This document shows positions 1 to 7,710 of a DNA stretch of 64,000 nucleotides, one piece after another (the stretch's first letter is position 1; every line of letters starts with the position of its first letter). Location of the stretch: assembly GCF_023898865.1 (NCBI RefSeq), contig NZ_JAGSOV010000046.1, positions 122,579-186,578 of the forward strand, written 5' to 3'. The DNA is from Pseudonocardia humida (GTDB lineage Bacteria; Actinomycetota; Actinomycetes; Mycobacteriales; Pseudonocardiaceae). The translations under genes were made by a program, and so were the position numbers. The notes below the pieces were generated by a model, which saw only the letters and a program-made list of their open reading frames with translations, did not search any database and had not been told where the DNA came from.

Positions 1-277
1 CGTCCGGGAACGGCAGGTCCGACCCGTCGCCCTCGACGATCCGCACGCCCGGACCGAGCTCCTGGCGCAACCGCCCCACCAACCTCGGGTCGATCTCCAC
101 GGCGGTCAGCGCGGGTACCAGCCGGGCCAGCTGCCGGGTCGTGGCCCCGAAGCCGGGGCCGATCTCCAGGACCTCCCCGCCGAGGTCGACGCCGCGCAGG
201 GCCCACGGCAGCAGCCGCTCCCCGACCACCCGCCGCCACCACGTCGACCGGCACAGCACGTTGTGGATCGTGTTCAC
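1..277 (-). CDS. SAM-dependent class I methyltransferase, C-terminally cut by window edge
   Basis: The gene reads leftward from a GTG at 277 and runs off the window edge, so only the first 92 or so residues are present. The visible part has the class I methyltransferase motif I (VLEIGPGFGATTRQL), then an acidic motif II (AVEIDPRL) and a GDGSDLPFPD motif that usually contacts the adenine of SAM. The substrate cannot be read. It is divergent from the AraC regulator starting at 332, with about 54 bp between them, so the two may share a control region. The start is inferred from the position of the domain; no strong ribosome binding site was seen. Confidence 0.75.
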   Translation of the reverse strand, partial: MNTIHNVLCRSTWWRRVVGERLLPWALRGVDLGGEVLEIGPGFGATTRQLARLVPALTAVEIDPRLVGRLRQELGPGVRIVEGDGSDLPFPD

Positions 278-331
278 GGCGTCGACGCTACGACCGCCCG
301 CGCTGTCCGGATGCCGCTAACGTGACGAGCC

Positions 332-1063
332 ATGTCGGGATCCGGCCACACCGCCGTGCTGGTGGCCGACTTCCCCCTGGCCCGCCGCACGCGCTTCGGC
401 CGGCACCGTCACCGCACCCACCAGCTGGCCTGGGCGGCCGAGGGAGTCGTCAGCATCACCGTCGAGGACGCCGCGTGGATCCTGCCGGCCACCCGGGCGC
501 TGTGGATCCCGGCCGGCGTGCCGCACTCCGTCGACGGCGGGCCTGCCGTGGTGCGCGCCGCCTACCTGCACGCCAACCCGCACGGCTGGACCACGCCGAC
601 CCCGGTCGCGGTGAGCCCGCTGCTGCGCGAGCTGTCCGAGCACCTCACGACCGACCTGCCCTCGTCCGCGGCGCGGAGCCGCGCCGAGGCCGTCCTGCTG
701 GACCTGCTCGACCCGGTGGGCACGACGAGCGTGCGGCTGCCCGTGCCGACCGACCCGCGGGCGGCCGCGGTGGCCCGGGCGATCCTCCGCGACCCCGCCG
801 ACGACCGCGGCCTGGAGGCCTGGGCGCGGACGGTCGGGGCCGGCGCACGGACCCTGGCCCGGCTGTTCACCGCCGAGACCGGGCTCAGCTTCGGCCGCTG
901 GCGCACCCAGGCCCGGCTGCGCGCGGCGCTGCTGCTGCTCGCGGACGGGGTGCCGGTGGGCGTGGTGGCGCACCGGGTGGGCTACCGCGCGCCCAGCGCG
1001 TTCGTCGCGGCGTTCCACCGCCAGCTCGGCGTCCCGCCCGGTGCCTACTACGCGGGCCGGTGA
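332..1063 (+). CDS. AraC-family transcriptional regulator with N-terminal cupin
   Basis: The protein has 243 aa. Residues 5-95 look like the cupin ligand-binding half of AraC regulators: a histidine-rich strand (RHRHRTHQLAW), then PAGVPHSV. Residues 155-243 hold two helix-turn-helix units (AWARTVGAGARTLARLFTAETG, and VAHRVGYRAPSAFVAAFHRQLGVPPGAYY), the usual AraC C-terminus. The effector is unknown. It converges on the cupin gene at 1071 with a 7-bp gap, and diverges from the partial methyltransferase. Controlling that methyltransferase or the downstream cupin is only an inference from position. Confidence 0.88.
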   Translation: MSGSGHTAVLVADFPLARRTRFGRHRHRTHQLAWAAEGVVSITVEDAAWILPATRALWIPAGVPHSVDGGPAVVRAAYLHANPHGWTTPTPVAVSPLLRELSEHLTTDLPSSAARSRAEAVLLDLLDPVGTTSVRLPVPTDPRAAAVARAILRDPADDRGLEAWARTVGAGARTLARLFTAETGLSFGRWRTQARLRAALLLLADGVPVGVVAHRVGYRAPSAFVAAFHRQLGVPPGAYYAGR

Positions 1064-1070
1064 CCCGCGC

Positions 1071-1460
1071 TCAGAGCGCGTGCCCGGTGGTGCTGTCGAC
1101 GTGGGAGGGGATCGCGCCGTCGTGCCGGTCGCCGGTCGTCGAGGTCCCGGTGGGCTCGACCATCAGGATCGACCCGCCGGGGGAGGAGGGCTTGTGCTCG
1201 ACGCCCTTGGGCACGACGAACACGTCGCCCTGGCGCAGGACGACGGTGCGCTCGGCGCCGTCGGCGTCGCGGACGGCCACGTCGAAGCGGCCGTCGAGGA
1301 CCAGGAAGAACTCGTCGGTGTGCTCGTGCACGTGCCAGACGTGCTCGCCGAGCGTGTGCGCGATCCGCACGTCGTAGTCGTTCATCCGGGCCACGATGCG
1401 GGGGCTGTAGACGTCGTCGAAGGAGGCGAGGGCGGCGGCGAGGTTCACCGGTGCGGTCAT
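1071..1460 (-). CDS. small single-domain cupin protein
   Basis: The protein has 129 aa and is a single cupin barrel. A metal-binding motif is visible as HVWHVHEHTDEFFLVLDG (two His and a Glu at the usual spacing), followed by VVLRQGDVFVVPKGVEHKP with the second-motif His. Such proteins bind a divalent metal and can be isomerases, dioxygenases or sensors; nothing here picks one. I chose the ATG at 1460 because the cupin fold begins shortly after it; the open frame extends to 1571 but that part lacks protein-like sequence and would overlap the divergent AraC gene. Confidence 0.82.
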   Translation of the reverse strand: MTAPVNLAAALASFDDVYSPRIVARMNDYDVRIAHTLGEHVWHVHEHTDEFFLVLDGRFDVAVRDADGAERTVVLRQGDVFVVPKGVEHKPSSPGGSILMVEPTGTSTTGDRHDGAIPSHVDSTTGHAL

Positions 1461-1490
1461 CGGCCCATCCTCGGGGCGGGGTGGCCACCG

Positions 1491-1510
1491 GTTCTTGTAC
1501 GTTCTTGATG
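1491..1510 (+). promoter_or_regulatory. 10-bp-spaced direct repeat GTTCTTG, possible AraC operator
   Basis: GTTCTTG occurs at 1491-1497 and again at 1501-1507, exactly one helical turn apart, in the short gap between the divergent cupin and AraC genes. AraC-type regulators often bind direct half-sites at such phasing. The repeat overlaps the TTG start proposed for the AraC gene, which would instead favour the GTG at 1510 as its start. Confidence 0.3.
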
Positions 1511-2322
1511 TGGACGAGCCACTACCCGGGCGGTGCCGGGTGCGGGCGTGGCGGCCCGCGGTCCCCGGCATCGCCGAGGTCTTCCACGCCCGGATCGTCG
1601 ACTACGCCTACCCGCTGCACGTCCACGACACGTGGACCGTGCTCATCGTCGACGACGGGGCGATCGCCTACGACCTCGACCGGCGCTCGTGCGGGGCCTC
1701 CCTCGGCACGGTGGCCGTCCTGCCGCCGGGCGTGGTCCACAACGGGAAGCCGGCCCCGGGCACCGCCGCGGGCTTCCGCAAGCGCAACCTCTACCTCGAG
1801 CCGTCGTTCCTGCCCGCGGCGCTGGTCGGTCCCGCGGTCGACCGCACCACCGTGGACGATCCCGCCCTGCGCGCGGCGCTGGCCGCCCTGCACGACGCGC
1901 TCGCCGCCGGGGTCGGGCCGCTCGACGCCGAGGCCCGGTTGGCGCTGATCGGCGAGCGGATCGCCGGCCACCTCGCGCCCCGGACGGCGGCGGCCCGCCG
2001 CCCCGAGAGCCCGGTCGCCGACCGGCTGCGCGACCTGCTCGACGCGCGCCTGACCGATCCGCTGCCGCTGCGCGAGGCCGCCGCGCTCCTCGACCGGTCG
2101 GTCCCGCACCTCGTGCGCAGCTTCACCCGCCGACACGGCCTGAGTCCGCACGCCTACGTCCTGGGCCGCCGCGTCGAGGCGGCCCGGACCCGGCTGCTCG
2201 CCGGGGCCCGCCCGGCCGACGTGGCCGTCGAGCTGGGCTTCCACGACCAGGCCCACCTGACCCGGCACTTCCGCCGGCACACCTCGACCACCCCGGGGCG
2301 GTACGCGCGCGGGCGGCCCTGA
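1495..2322 (+). CDS. AraC-family transcriptional regulator with N-terminal AraC-binding cupin
   Basis: The protein has 275 aa from a TTG at 1495; a GTG at 1510 is an equally likely start. Residues 25-110 are an AraC_binding domain (HARIVDYAYPLHVHDTWTVLIVDDG, VLPPGVVHNGKP). Residues 180-275 carry the tandem HTH (PLREAAALLDRSVPHLVRSFTRRHGLSPHAYVLGRRVEAARTRL; DVAVELGFHDQAHLTRHFRRH). It lacks membrane segments. It is divergent from the cupin at 1460 and ends 12 bp before the convergent binding-protein gene. It is a different subfamily from the regulator at 332, with little similarity outside the HTH. Confidence 0.87.
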   Translation: MYVLDVDEPLPGRCRVRAWRPAVPGIAEVFHARIVDYAYPLHVHDTWTVLIVDDGAIAYDLDRRSCGASLGTVAVLPPGVVHNGKPAPGTAAGFRKRNLYLEPSFLPAALVGPAVDRTTVDDPALRAALAALHDALAAGVGPLDAEARLALIGERIAGHLAPRTAAARRPESPVADRLRDLLDARLTDPLPLREAAALLDRSVPHLVRSFTRRHGLSPHAYVLGRRVEAARTRLLAGARPADVAVELGFHDQAHLTRHFRRHTSTTPGRYARGRP

Positions 2323-2334
2323 CCCCTCGGCCGC

Positions 2335-3615
2335 TCAGCCGCCGTAGATCGGGCCGACGTCGATCTTGTCATAGCGGCCGGGGAGCCCCGCGGTGTAGGT
2401 CGTGTACAGCACCTCGCTGGTGCAGATCGTGGCCTGGACCAGCTGCGGGGCCAGGTGGCTGCGGTCGCAGGAGAAGGTGCTGCTGTTGCCCAGCGGGCGC
2501 GGCACGTCCCTGGCCTCGCGCAGGGCCCCGGCCACCTGCTCGCCGGAGACCTCCCCGCCATCGGGCAGGCCCACGGAGTTCACCGCCCGGATGAACCCGA
2601 GCATGGACACGTAGCCGAGCGTGGTGAGGCCGGTGGGCTCGGCGTCGGGGGCGTACTGCTGCATCACCGTGCGGTAGACCTGCGCCTCGGGGTGGTCGCC
2701 GCTCGGGTCGCCGACGGCGAACACCACGGCGTTGTCGATCGCCGACTCGCCCAGTGCCCCGATGATCCCCTGGTCGACGCACCCGGTGCCGAGCAGCCTC
2801 GTCTGCGGGGCGTCGAGGGTGTGCAGCGCGGCCAGCACGGACTGGCACGCCGACCGCTCCGCGATCACCAGCACCGCGTCGGGGTCGTCGGCCAGGCCCT
2901 CCTCGACCCGCGCCGTCGCGTCGCCGCCCGCCGGTACACCCACCACCTGCATCCCGACCCCGGCCCGGGCGAAGATCGAGCGGCCGATCGTGCCCACCAG
3001 CCCCAGCACCTGCGGGCTCTCCACGCCGTAGATGGTGACGTTGTCGTAGCCGACGTCGTGGGAGTACTGCGCGTAGGCGCCGAGCAGGCCCACGGCGCCG
3101 GAGCCGAAGAAGAAGGCGTCCTCGGACGCGATCTCCGACGGCGACAGCGGCGACGACCCGACCCACGGGATCCCCGCCCCCACCGTGGTCGGCAGCACCG
3201 CGTCCGACGTCGTCGGCTGCCCGGCGACGACCGCGACCACGCCGGCCCGGACGAACTCCTCCGCGCAGGCCGTCGCGCTCTGCGGGTCGATCTTGTCGGC
3301 GCAGCGCACGACCTCGATCCGGTGCCCGTCGAGCCCGCCGAGGTGCTCGTTGGCGTACGCGGCCGCCGCCTCCGCGGCGTCGCCGGTCGAGCTGAGGTCG
3401 GCCTGCGGGTTGTCCTCGACGTTGAACAGGCCGACCCGCACGGTGTCGCCGGTGGCCGGGTCGGCCGGGCCGAGCAGGGGATCCGACGGCGCGGCCGGGG
3501 TGGCGACCCGCTCGGGGGAGGCGCCGGGCTGGGCGCAGGCCGTGGCGACGGCGAGGGTGAGGACGACGAACGCCGTCGCTCGTCGGGTCCGGGTACTGCG
3601 CACACCTGCTCCCAA
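2335..3615 (-). CDS. branched-chain-type ABC transporter substrate-binding lipoprotein (orphan)
   Basis: The protein has 426 aa. It opens with a lipoprotein signal peptide: Arg/Thr-rich start, a hydrophobic stretch, and a lipobox ending AVATAC at about residue 27. The mature part has the two-lobe periplasmic-binding type I fold of LivJ/AmiC relatives (VRVGLFNVEDNPQADLSS, GIPWVGSSPLSPSE, YDNVTIYGVESPQVLG). It would bind a small ligand outside the membrane. No permease or ATPase gene lies beside it, so it is either an orphan receptor or serves transporter genes elsewhere. It is unrelated in position to the transporter operon starting at 9326. The start is uncertain by a few codons. Confidence 0.75.
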   Translation of the reverse strand: MGAGVRSTRTRRATAFVVLTLAVATACAQPGASPERVATPAAPSDPLLGPADPATGDTVRVGLFNVEDNPQADLSSTGDAAEAAAAYANEHLGGLDGHRIEVVRCADKIDPQSATACAEEFVRAGVVAVVAGQPTTSDAVLPTTVGAGIPWVGSSPLSPSEIASEDAFFFGSGAVGLLGAYAQYSHDVGYDNVTIYGVESPQVLGLVGTIGRSIFARAGVGMQVVGVPAGGDATARVEEGLADDPDAVLVIAERSACQSVLAALHTLDAPQTRLLGTGCVDQGIIGALGESAIDNAVVFAVGDPSGDHPEAQVYRTVMQQYAPDAEPTGLTTLGYVSMLGFIRAVNSVGLPDGGEVSGEQVAGALREARDVPRPLGNSSTFSCDRSHLAPQLVQATICTSEVLYTTYTAGLPGRYDKIDVGPIYGG

Positions 3616-3958
3616 CGTCGAGCTGCGCCTCCCGCGATGGGCGGGGTGCAGCCGCTGAGTGATCCCGGGCCACTCTATGGAAGCAACGGAGGCCGCCTCA
3701 CGGGGGGTTACCGGTCAGTAGATCAACACTCTCCGTCATCGCCACTCGGAGATGCGCCGACCTGCGACGGAGCCCGTGTGCGTGGGCATCGTGGTGATCG
3801 AGTGCGGGGGCTGCGTCACGATGCGCGTTCGGCCCGCCCGGTGTGGTCTCTTCGTCGGCCCCTGCGTGGTCGATCGGCCGCTCAGGAGTGATCATCCGGT
3901 CGCTCGCGTCATGGCGTCCGGTCGAGCAGGGCGCTGTAGCACCGGGCGCTACACGTAG
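3616..3958. other. intergenic region of about 340 bp without a recognisable gene
   Basis: This stretch separates the divergent binding-protein gene and the toxin locus. Composition is less GC-biased than the flanking genes. It may once have encoded the missing front half of the antitoxin, but I could not find an antitoxin-like N-terminus in any frame. Open frames across it carry no known motif. Confidence 0.5.
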
Positions 3959-3962
3959 CTAC
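3935..3962. promoter_or_regulatory. inverted repeats before the toxin locus, candidate operator
   Basis: TGTAGC at 3935-3940 pairs with GCTACA at 3948-3953 across a 7-nt spacer, and an 8-bp palindrome GTAGCTAC follows at 3955-3962. Toxin-antitoxin operons are usually autoregulated at such repeats just before the antitoxin gene. Here the repeats abut the point where the antitoxin frame begins, so they may be the old operator. Confidence 0.3.
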
Positions 3963-4102
3963 TTTGCGCCGAGGAACTCGTCGCGCGCCATCGGGCGCTG
4001 CCCCGCGTCGACCACGACCGCATGCGCTCCGAGGCCGACGAGCTCTTCGGGTCCGAGGACCGCATCGACGACATCGGCCCGGCGGGGGAGCGGCCGTCGT
4101 GA
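3959..4102 (+). pseudogene. N-terminally truncated antitoxin remnant (Phd/VapB-like C-terminus)
   Basis: The frame directly upstream of the toxin gives about 47 residues (ELVARHRALPRVDHDRM then SEADELFGSEDRIDD) ending at TGA 4100-4102. This acidic tail looks like the toxin-neutralising end of a Phd/YefM-type VapB antitoxin. The stop overlaps the toxin start as GTGA, the normal coupling in such operons. However, an in-frame TAG at 3956-3958 closes the frame and no start codon precedes the conserved part; the DNA-binding half is missing. The only internal ATG (4022) would give 26 residues. The call rests on position and the tail alone. Confidence 0.5.
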
Positions 4103-4503
4103 CCGAGCGTCAGGAGTCCGGGATCCTGGACACGAGCGCCTACGTCGATCTCGCCCTCGTGGATCCGACTGCGCTCCCGAGGATCCCCGAGCTGACGGCC
4201 GTCACCGTGGCCGAGCTGCACCAGGGTGTCGCGATGGCGAAGGACGCGGCCAGTCGGGCCGCTCGCACCGAGAAGCTGGGCGCGGCGATCGTGGAGTTCG
4301 AGCCGCTGCCCTTCGACGGCCGGGCGGCGGCCCGGTACGGAACGCTGGTGGCGTTGACCATCGCGGCGAACCCCGATCCCAAGCCCCGCCGGATGGACCT
4401 GATGATCGCCGCGATCGCCGCGGTCAGAGGGCTCCCGCTCTACACGCGCAACGCGAAGGACCTCGTGGGGCTCGGGGAGATGCTCGAGATCGTCGAGGTG
4501 TGA
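4099..4503 (+). CDS. VapC-type PIN-domain toxin, predicted ribonuclease
   Basis: The protein has 134 aa from a GTG at 4099. It is a full-length PIN domain, a metal-dependent RNase fold. The expected acidic residues are present: Asp11 (ILDTSAYVD), Glu39 (TVAELHQG) and Asp100 (RRMDLMIAAIA), with the late TRNAKD motif near residue 117. VapC toxins cut tRNA or rRNA when not bound by their antitoxin. The start overlaps the stop of the antitoxin remnant by 4 nt. The toxin has no disabling change I can see, while the antitoxin seems beheaded. The protein may therefore be held by a cognate antitoxin elsewhere, poorly expressed, or inactive. Confidence 0.8.
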   Translation: MTERQESGILDTSAYVDLALVDPTALPRIPELTAVTVAELHQGVAMAKDAASRAARTEKLGAAIVEFEPLPFDGRAAARYGTLVALTIAANPDPKPRRMDLMIAAIAAVRGLPLYTRNAKDLVGLGEMLEIVEV

Positions 4504-4590
4504 CTCCGTCCCGATCGGACGGACGTGACGAAATAGCGAGACCCGAACGCCTGAGCATCAGGGCCTCGCCATTCGCTTGTCAGTCGGCGG

Positions 4591-5064
4591 TCACGGCTGA
4601 AGGATGGTCCCCCATCCGGAGAGGTGGAAGACCTGGTAGTCGGACTTGTTGCCCAGTGTCGTGTTGATGTAGATGTCGAATACGGACTCGCCGAAACCGT
4701 CGGCGTCGAACGGACGGATGTCCACGTACGCGTCGGTGGCGCCAGGTGTCGGAACGGTGTTCTCGACGATGAACTTGGTCACCTTGCCGTCCTGGAAGCA
4801 CCAGGTCCAGGTGGCGCTGTAGGCGAGCTTCCCGTCGCGCTTCCAGTCCTTCTCGACCGTCACCTCGTCGCGGTGGGTGTGCGTCTCGCAATCCTCGACC
4901 GAAGCTGCGCCGGCTGTGGGAGCGAGCGCCGCTCCGGACAGGAGGGCGAGGACGAGCGCGCCCAAGGTGGTGGCGAGGCGCGTGCGCAGTCGGCCGGCGA
5001 GTGAGTTCCGAGTCGTAGGGCCGGTACTTCCGCCTTCGCGAACATGGCCATTCGTCAGGTCCAC
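4591..5064 (-). CDS. secreted protein of unknown function
   Basis: The protein has 157 aa from a GTG at 5064, chosen because a GGAGGG ribosome binding site sits 6 nt upstream. About residues 25-53 form a Sec signal peptide (RLATTLGALVLALLSGAALA then an AxA-like TAGAA site). The mature part of about 105 residues has two cysteines (VEDCETH and WTWCFQDGK), likely a disulfide, and many aromatic and beta-prone stretches (YSATWTWCF, YVDIRPFDADGFGESVFDIY). I do not recognise a family. Codon third positions are less GC-rich than in neighbouring genes, which hints at recent arrival. The gene stands alone. Confidence 0.65.
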   Translation of the reverse strand: MDLTNGHVREGGSTGPTTRNSLAGRLRTRLATTLGALVLALLSGAALAPTAGAASVEDCETHTHRDEVTVEKDWKRDGKLAYSATWTWCFQDGKVTKFIVENTVPTPGATDAYVDIRPFDADGFGESVFDIYINTTLGNKSDYQVFHLSGWGTILQP

Positions 5065-5456
5065 TGATTTCCCTCCAGAAATGCGCACAGCGAACCGTCC
5101 TGTCGATGCGTGTTTGGGTGTCGCGCAACGTGGTCGTGCTCGCGGGCGCCGCGGTATTTGCTCGTACTTGCTCGGAGGGTGCACCGCGTTTGTTAACGGA
5201 CCGATGACGGGGCGTTTGGTGCTCACCCGTACGGCCTATCCCGGTGGGTCGTACCGATGAGGTGCGCCACAATCGGCGAGATGAGTTGACGACGTTGGGA
5301 GCAGCCTGTCGGGCATGCGCAGCGCTTGTGCGGCCATGCCGTGCCCTGCGCCCACGGGCGGCCGCCTCATCACGGCCGACCGTCGTCCGGCGGTCGTCAG
5401 CGGGTCGTCGACTCGCGGGATCGAGAGGGCTCAGACGGAGGCCTGGTGGAACCGGG
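5065..5456. other. intergenic region, no gene recognised
   Basis: About 390 bp upstream of the secreted-protein gene. The part nearest the gene is comparatively AT-rich (for example GTTAACAAACG on the minus strand) and presumably carries its promoter, but no convincing -35/-10 pair was found. Frames crossing it show no motif. It ends where the first hydrolase-tail copy begins. Confidence 0.5.
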
Positions 5457-5560
5457 CTCACCAACCCCGTGCCCGCCATTCCGGGATGCTGGGGTGCTCC
5501 TCGCCGAGAGTGTGTCGTCGCCGTGGCCGGGGACTACGACGTCCCGTCCGTGCCCGTCGG
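5457..5560 (-). pseudogene. degenerate copy of the metallo-hydrolase 3' end (copy 1 of 3)
   Basis: Read on the minus strand this encodes VVVPGHGDDT in one frame and then LGEEHPSIPEWRARGW and a stop in another. The intact hydrolase at 8502 ends WVYPGHGDDTTLGQERPSLPEWRARGW. A 1-nt deletion splits the frame. It is the most diverged of three copies and lies just after the FAD-monooxygenase stop codon. Only about 35 codons are recognisable. Confidence 0.7.
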
Positions 5561-5608
5561 CTGGGCCATCGGCTGAATGGGCGGCGGCGCGCCGGTCGGC
5601 GTCGTCGC

Positions 5609-6835
5609 TCAGCGCGTCCCGCTGCTCGCACGTCGCCCGAGGCCGGTGCCGTACTCGGGCAGGACCAGGGCGGAGTAGGCGGTGCGGCGCTCGCCTTCCG
5701 ACGGCAGTGTGGTCCGCGTGCGCAGCACCTCGTTGCGCGCCTCCAGCTGCTCCCGGGTGCGCGGGAGGGTCGCGGAGCCGCCCCCACCGGCGAGTGACTG
5801 GTTCAGCTCCACGAACTCGCGGATCGTCCGCTCGTACGCCGCGTAGGCCGTGGTGTGGTCGGCGTGCGTGGCCAGCTCGCCGGCCAGGACGTAGGCGCCG
5901 ATCAGGGAGAGGCTCGATCCCTGCCCGGACACGAAGGACGTCGCGTGGGCGGCGTCGCCGGCGAGGGCGACGCGGCCGCTGGACCAGGCGGGCATGTGGA
6001 TCTGGCTGACGACGTCGAAGAACAGGTCCTCGGCCCCCCGCATGGCCGCGACCATCCGCGGGACCTCCCACTGCGCGTCGGTGAACATCGAGGCGACCAG
6101 GTCGCGCTGTGCCCGTGGGTCGCGGAAGGCGCCGAAGGGCGGTTCGGTCCGACCGAAGACCAGGAATCCGTGCACCGGCTCGCCGGGGTCCTGGGCGTAC
6201 TGGACCGCCGCCCGGCCCGGGACGTTCCACAGCACCGCTTCGTGCGAGAGGCCCAGGTCGTTGGGCAGGGTGAAGCCGGCGAAGCAGGACCCGAGGTAGC
6301 GGTGGAACCGCTCCTCGGGGCCGAAGACCAGTCGGCGGGTGTTGGAGTGCAGGCCGTCGGCGCCGATCACCAGGTCGAAGGTGCGCGGGCTGCCGCTGTC
6401 GAAGGTGACCTCCACGTGGTCGGCACGGTCCCGGAGGGTGGCGATGGAGTCGTCGAACAGGAACTCGACCTCGTCCCGGACCAGCCCGTAGAGGCAGTCG
6501 GCCAGGTCCCCCCGACGGACTTCGAGGTCGAGGTCCTCGGCGCCGCCGGTCAGGGCCTCGGGCCGCAGGCCCGCGATGACGGCGCCGTCGGGGTCGAGGA
6601 AGGTGATCTTCCGGGTGTCCACGTGGGCCTGCCGCAGGCGCGGCAGCAGCCCCATCCGCTCGACGACGTCCCGCGCGGGGCCGCGGACGTCGATCGGGTA
6701 CCCCCCGCCGCGGAGCCGGGCGGCCTTCTCCACCACCGTGACCTCGAAGCCGTAGCGGTCCAGCCAGTAGGCGAGGGCCGGGCCGGCGATGCTCGCACCG
6801 GAGACGAGGATCTTGCGGTTGGCCGTGCGGTTCAT
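5609..6835 (-). CDS. FAD-dependent monooxygenase (TetX/PHBH-like)
   Basis: The protein has 408 aa. It starts with an FAD-binding Rossmann motif (KILVSGASIAGPALAYWLDRYGF, the GxGxxG region near residue 13), has DLVIGADGLHSNTRRL near residue 160 (the DG motif of class A flavin monooxygenases) and VALAGDAAHATSFVSGQGSSL near residue 290 (the second FAD-ribose motif). Such enzymes hydroxylate aromatic or polyketide-like substrates with NAD(P)H; some inactivate antibiotics. It is divergent from a MarR regulator, with paired repeats in the gap, so induction by substrate through that MarR is likely. The substrate is unknown. A hydrolase-tail fragment follows its stop codon. Confidence 0.88.
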   Translation of the reverse strand: MNRTANRKILVSGASIAGPALAYWLDRYGFEVTVVEKAARLRGGGYPIDVRGPARDVVERMGLLPRLRQAHVDTRKITFLDPDGAVIAGLRPEALTGGAEDLDLEVRRGDLADCLYGLVRDEVEFLFDDSIATLRDRADHVEVTFDSGSPRTFDLVIGADGLHSNTRRLVFGPEERFHRYLGSCFAGFTLPNDLGLSHEAVLWNVPGRAAVQYAQDPGEPVHGFLVFGRTEPPFGAFRDPRAQRDLVASMFTDAQWEVPRMVAAMRGAEDLFFDVVSQIHMPAWSSGRVALAGDAAHATSFVSGQGSSLSLIGAYVLAGELATHADHTTAYAAYERTIREFVELNQSLAGGGGSATLPRTREQLEARNEVLRTRTTLPSEGERRTAYSALVLPEYGTGLGRRASSGTR

Positions 6836-6882
6836 CGGGGTTCCTTCCTGCTCGGCCCCACGCCGAGCAGTAGATGCATAGG

Positions 6883-6959
6883 TTAGGTATCCTTCTTTCC
6901 GGCGCGGTGGGGCTCTGCGAGCGCCGGTGCCGCCACCGTATAGATACCTGAGTTAAGTA
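6883..6959. promoter_or_regulatory. candidate MarR operator half-sites between divergent genes
   Basis: TTAGGTATC at 6883-6891 faces GATACCTGA at 6943-6951, and the right-hand element TACCTGAGTTAAGTA (6945-6959) is itself an imperfect palindrome. One lies at the monooxygenase side, the other just upstream of the MarR gene. This is the classic layout for a MarR protein repressing itself and a divergent target. Confidence 0.5.
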
Positions 6960-6982
6960 TGCAACTGGAACCGAGGACGACC

Positions 6983-7492
6983 ATGCCACCGCTGGACGGA
7001 ACCGAGCGGCCCGGGGCCGAGGACGACGTGCTCGCCGTGATGCCCCGGCTGGCGCAGCTGAGCAACGTCGTCAGCCGCGGACGCCTGGTCGAGCACGCGA
7101 TGGCGACCACCGGGATCACGCTGGAGCGGCCGGCCTTCGGCGCCCTCGTCTCGCTGCACCTCGAGGGCAGGCCGCTGCGGATCAGTGAGATCGCGGACCG
7201 GTTGCAGGTCGTCCAGCCGCACGTCACGCGGCAGGTCCAGCAGTTGGAGCGGCGCGGGCTGGTGCGTCGGATCGGCGACCCCGGCGACCGGCGCGTCAGC
7301 TTGATCGAGCCGACGGCCGAGGGGGCGGCCGCCGCCGACCGTTACGCGCGCACGCTCATCGGCTGGTTCACCGGGGCCATCGCCCACTGGTCCGACGAGG
7401 ACCGCGAGGATCTCGGCCGCCTGCTGGCGCGCTTCGCCGACGATGTGACCGCTCATCTGTCGGTCCTCGGAGACACGCCGCCGGTGGAGTGA
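6983..7492 (+). CDS. MarR-family transcriptional regulator
   Basis: The protein has 169 aa. It shows the winged HTH of MarR proteins: LRISEIADRLQVVQPHVTRQVQQLERRGLVRRIGDPGDRRVSLIEPTAEG, containing the recognition helix and the DRR wing. Flanking helices would form the dimer interface. The ATG at 6983 has a GAGG 6 nt upstream; an ATG at 6959 would add eight residues and overlap the proposed operator, so I prefer 6983. It most likely represses the divergent FAD monooxygenase and itself, released by a phenolic or antibiotic-like ligand; this is inference from arrangement. Confidence 0.88.
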   Translation: MPPLDGTERPGAEDDVLAVMPRLAQLSNVVSRGRLVEHAMATTGITLERPAFGALVSLHLEGRPLRISEIADRLQVVQPHVTRQVQQLERRGLVRRIGDPGDRRVSLIEPTAEGAAAADRYARTLIGWFTGAIAHWSDEDREDLGRLLARFADDVTAHLSVLGDTPPVE

Positions 7493-7559
7493 GACGGGTG
7501 GTGCGGCCGCGGTTCGGGGCCGACTCCGCGGAGGCGGTGCGAAACGGACGCACGATCAT

Positions 7560-7710
7560 CAGCCGCGCGCCCGTCACTCGGGCAGTGACGGGCGCTCCGC
7601 GCCGAGGGTGGTGTCGTCGCCGTGGCCGGGGTAGACCCACGTCGCGTCCGGCAGTTCGTCGAGCACCCTGGCCTCCAGGTGGTCCATCAGTGAGGTGGAC
7701 TCGGGCGGGC
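7560..7710 (-). pseudogene. copy of the metallo-hydrolase 3' end (copy 2 of 3)
   Basis: 151 bp that align without gaps to 8506-8656, the 3' end of the intact hydrolase, with about nine mismatches by eye (roughly 94% identity). On the minus strand it encodes STSLMDHLEARVLDELPDAT, then WVYPGHGDDTTLGAERPSLPE. A TGG-to-TGA change stops it four residues before the usual end. No start codon or upstream hydrolase sequence is attached. Its upstream edge overlaps the last codons of the DHFR-like gene, so that gene's stop codon lies inside the copy. Confidence 0.85.

Noticed and set aside
4580..5479. 299-codon frame overlapping the secreted-protein gene
   Set aside because: The signal peptide and ribosome binding site support the 4591-5064 frame; the other frame is Arg-rich noise.
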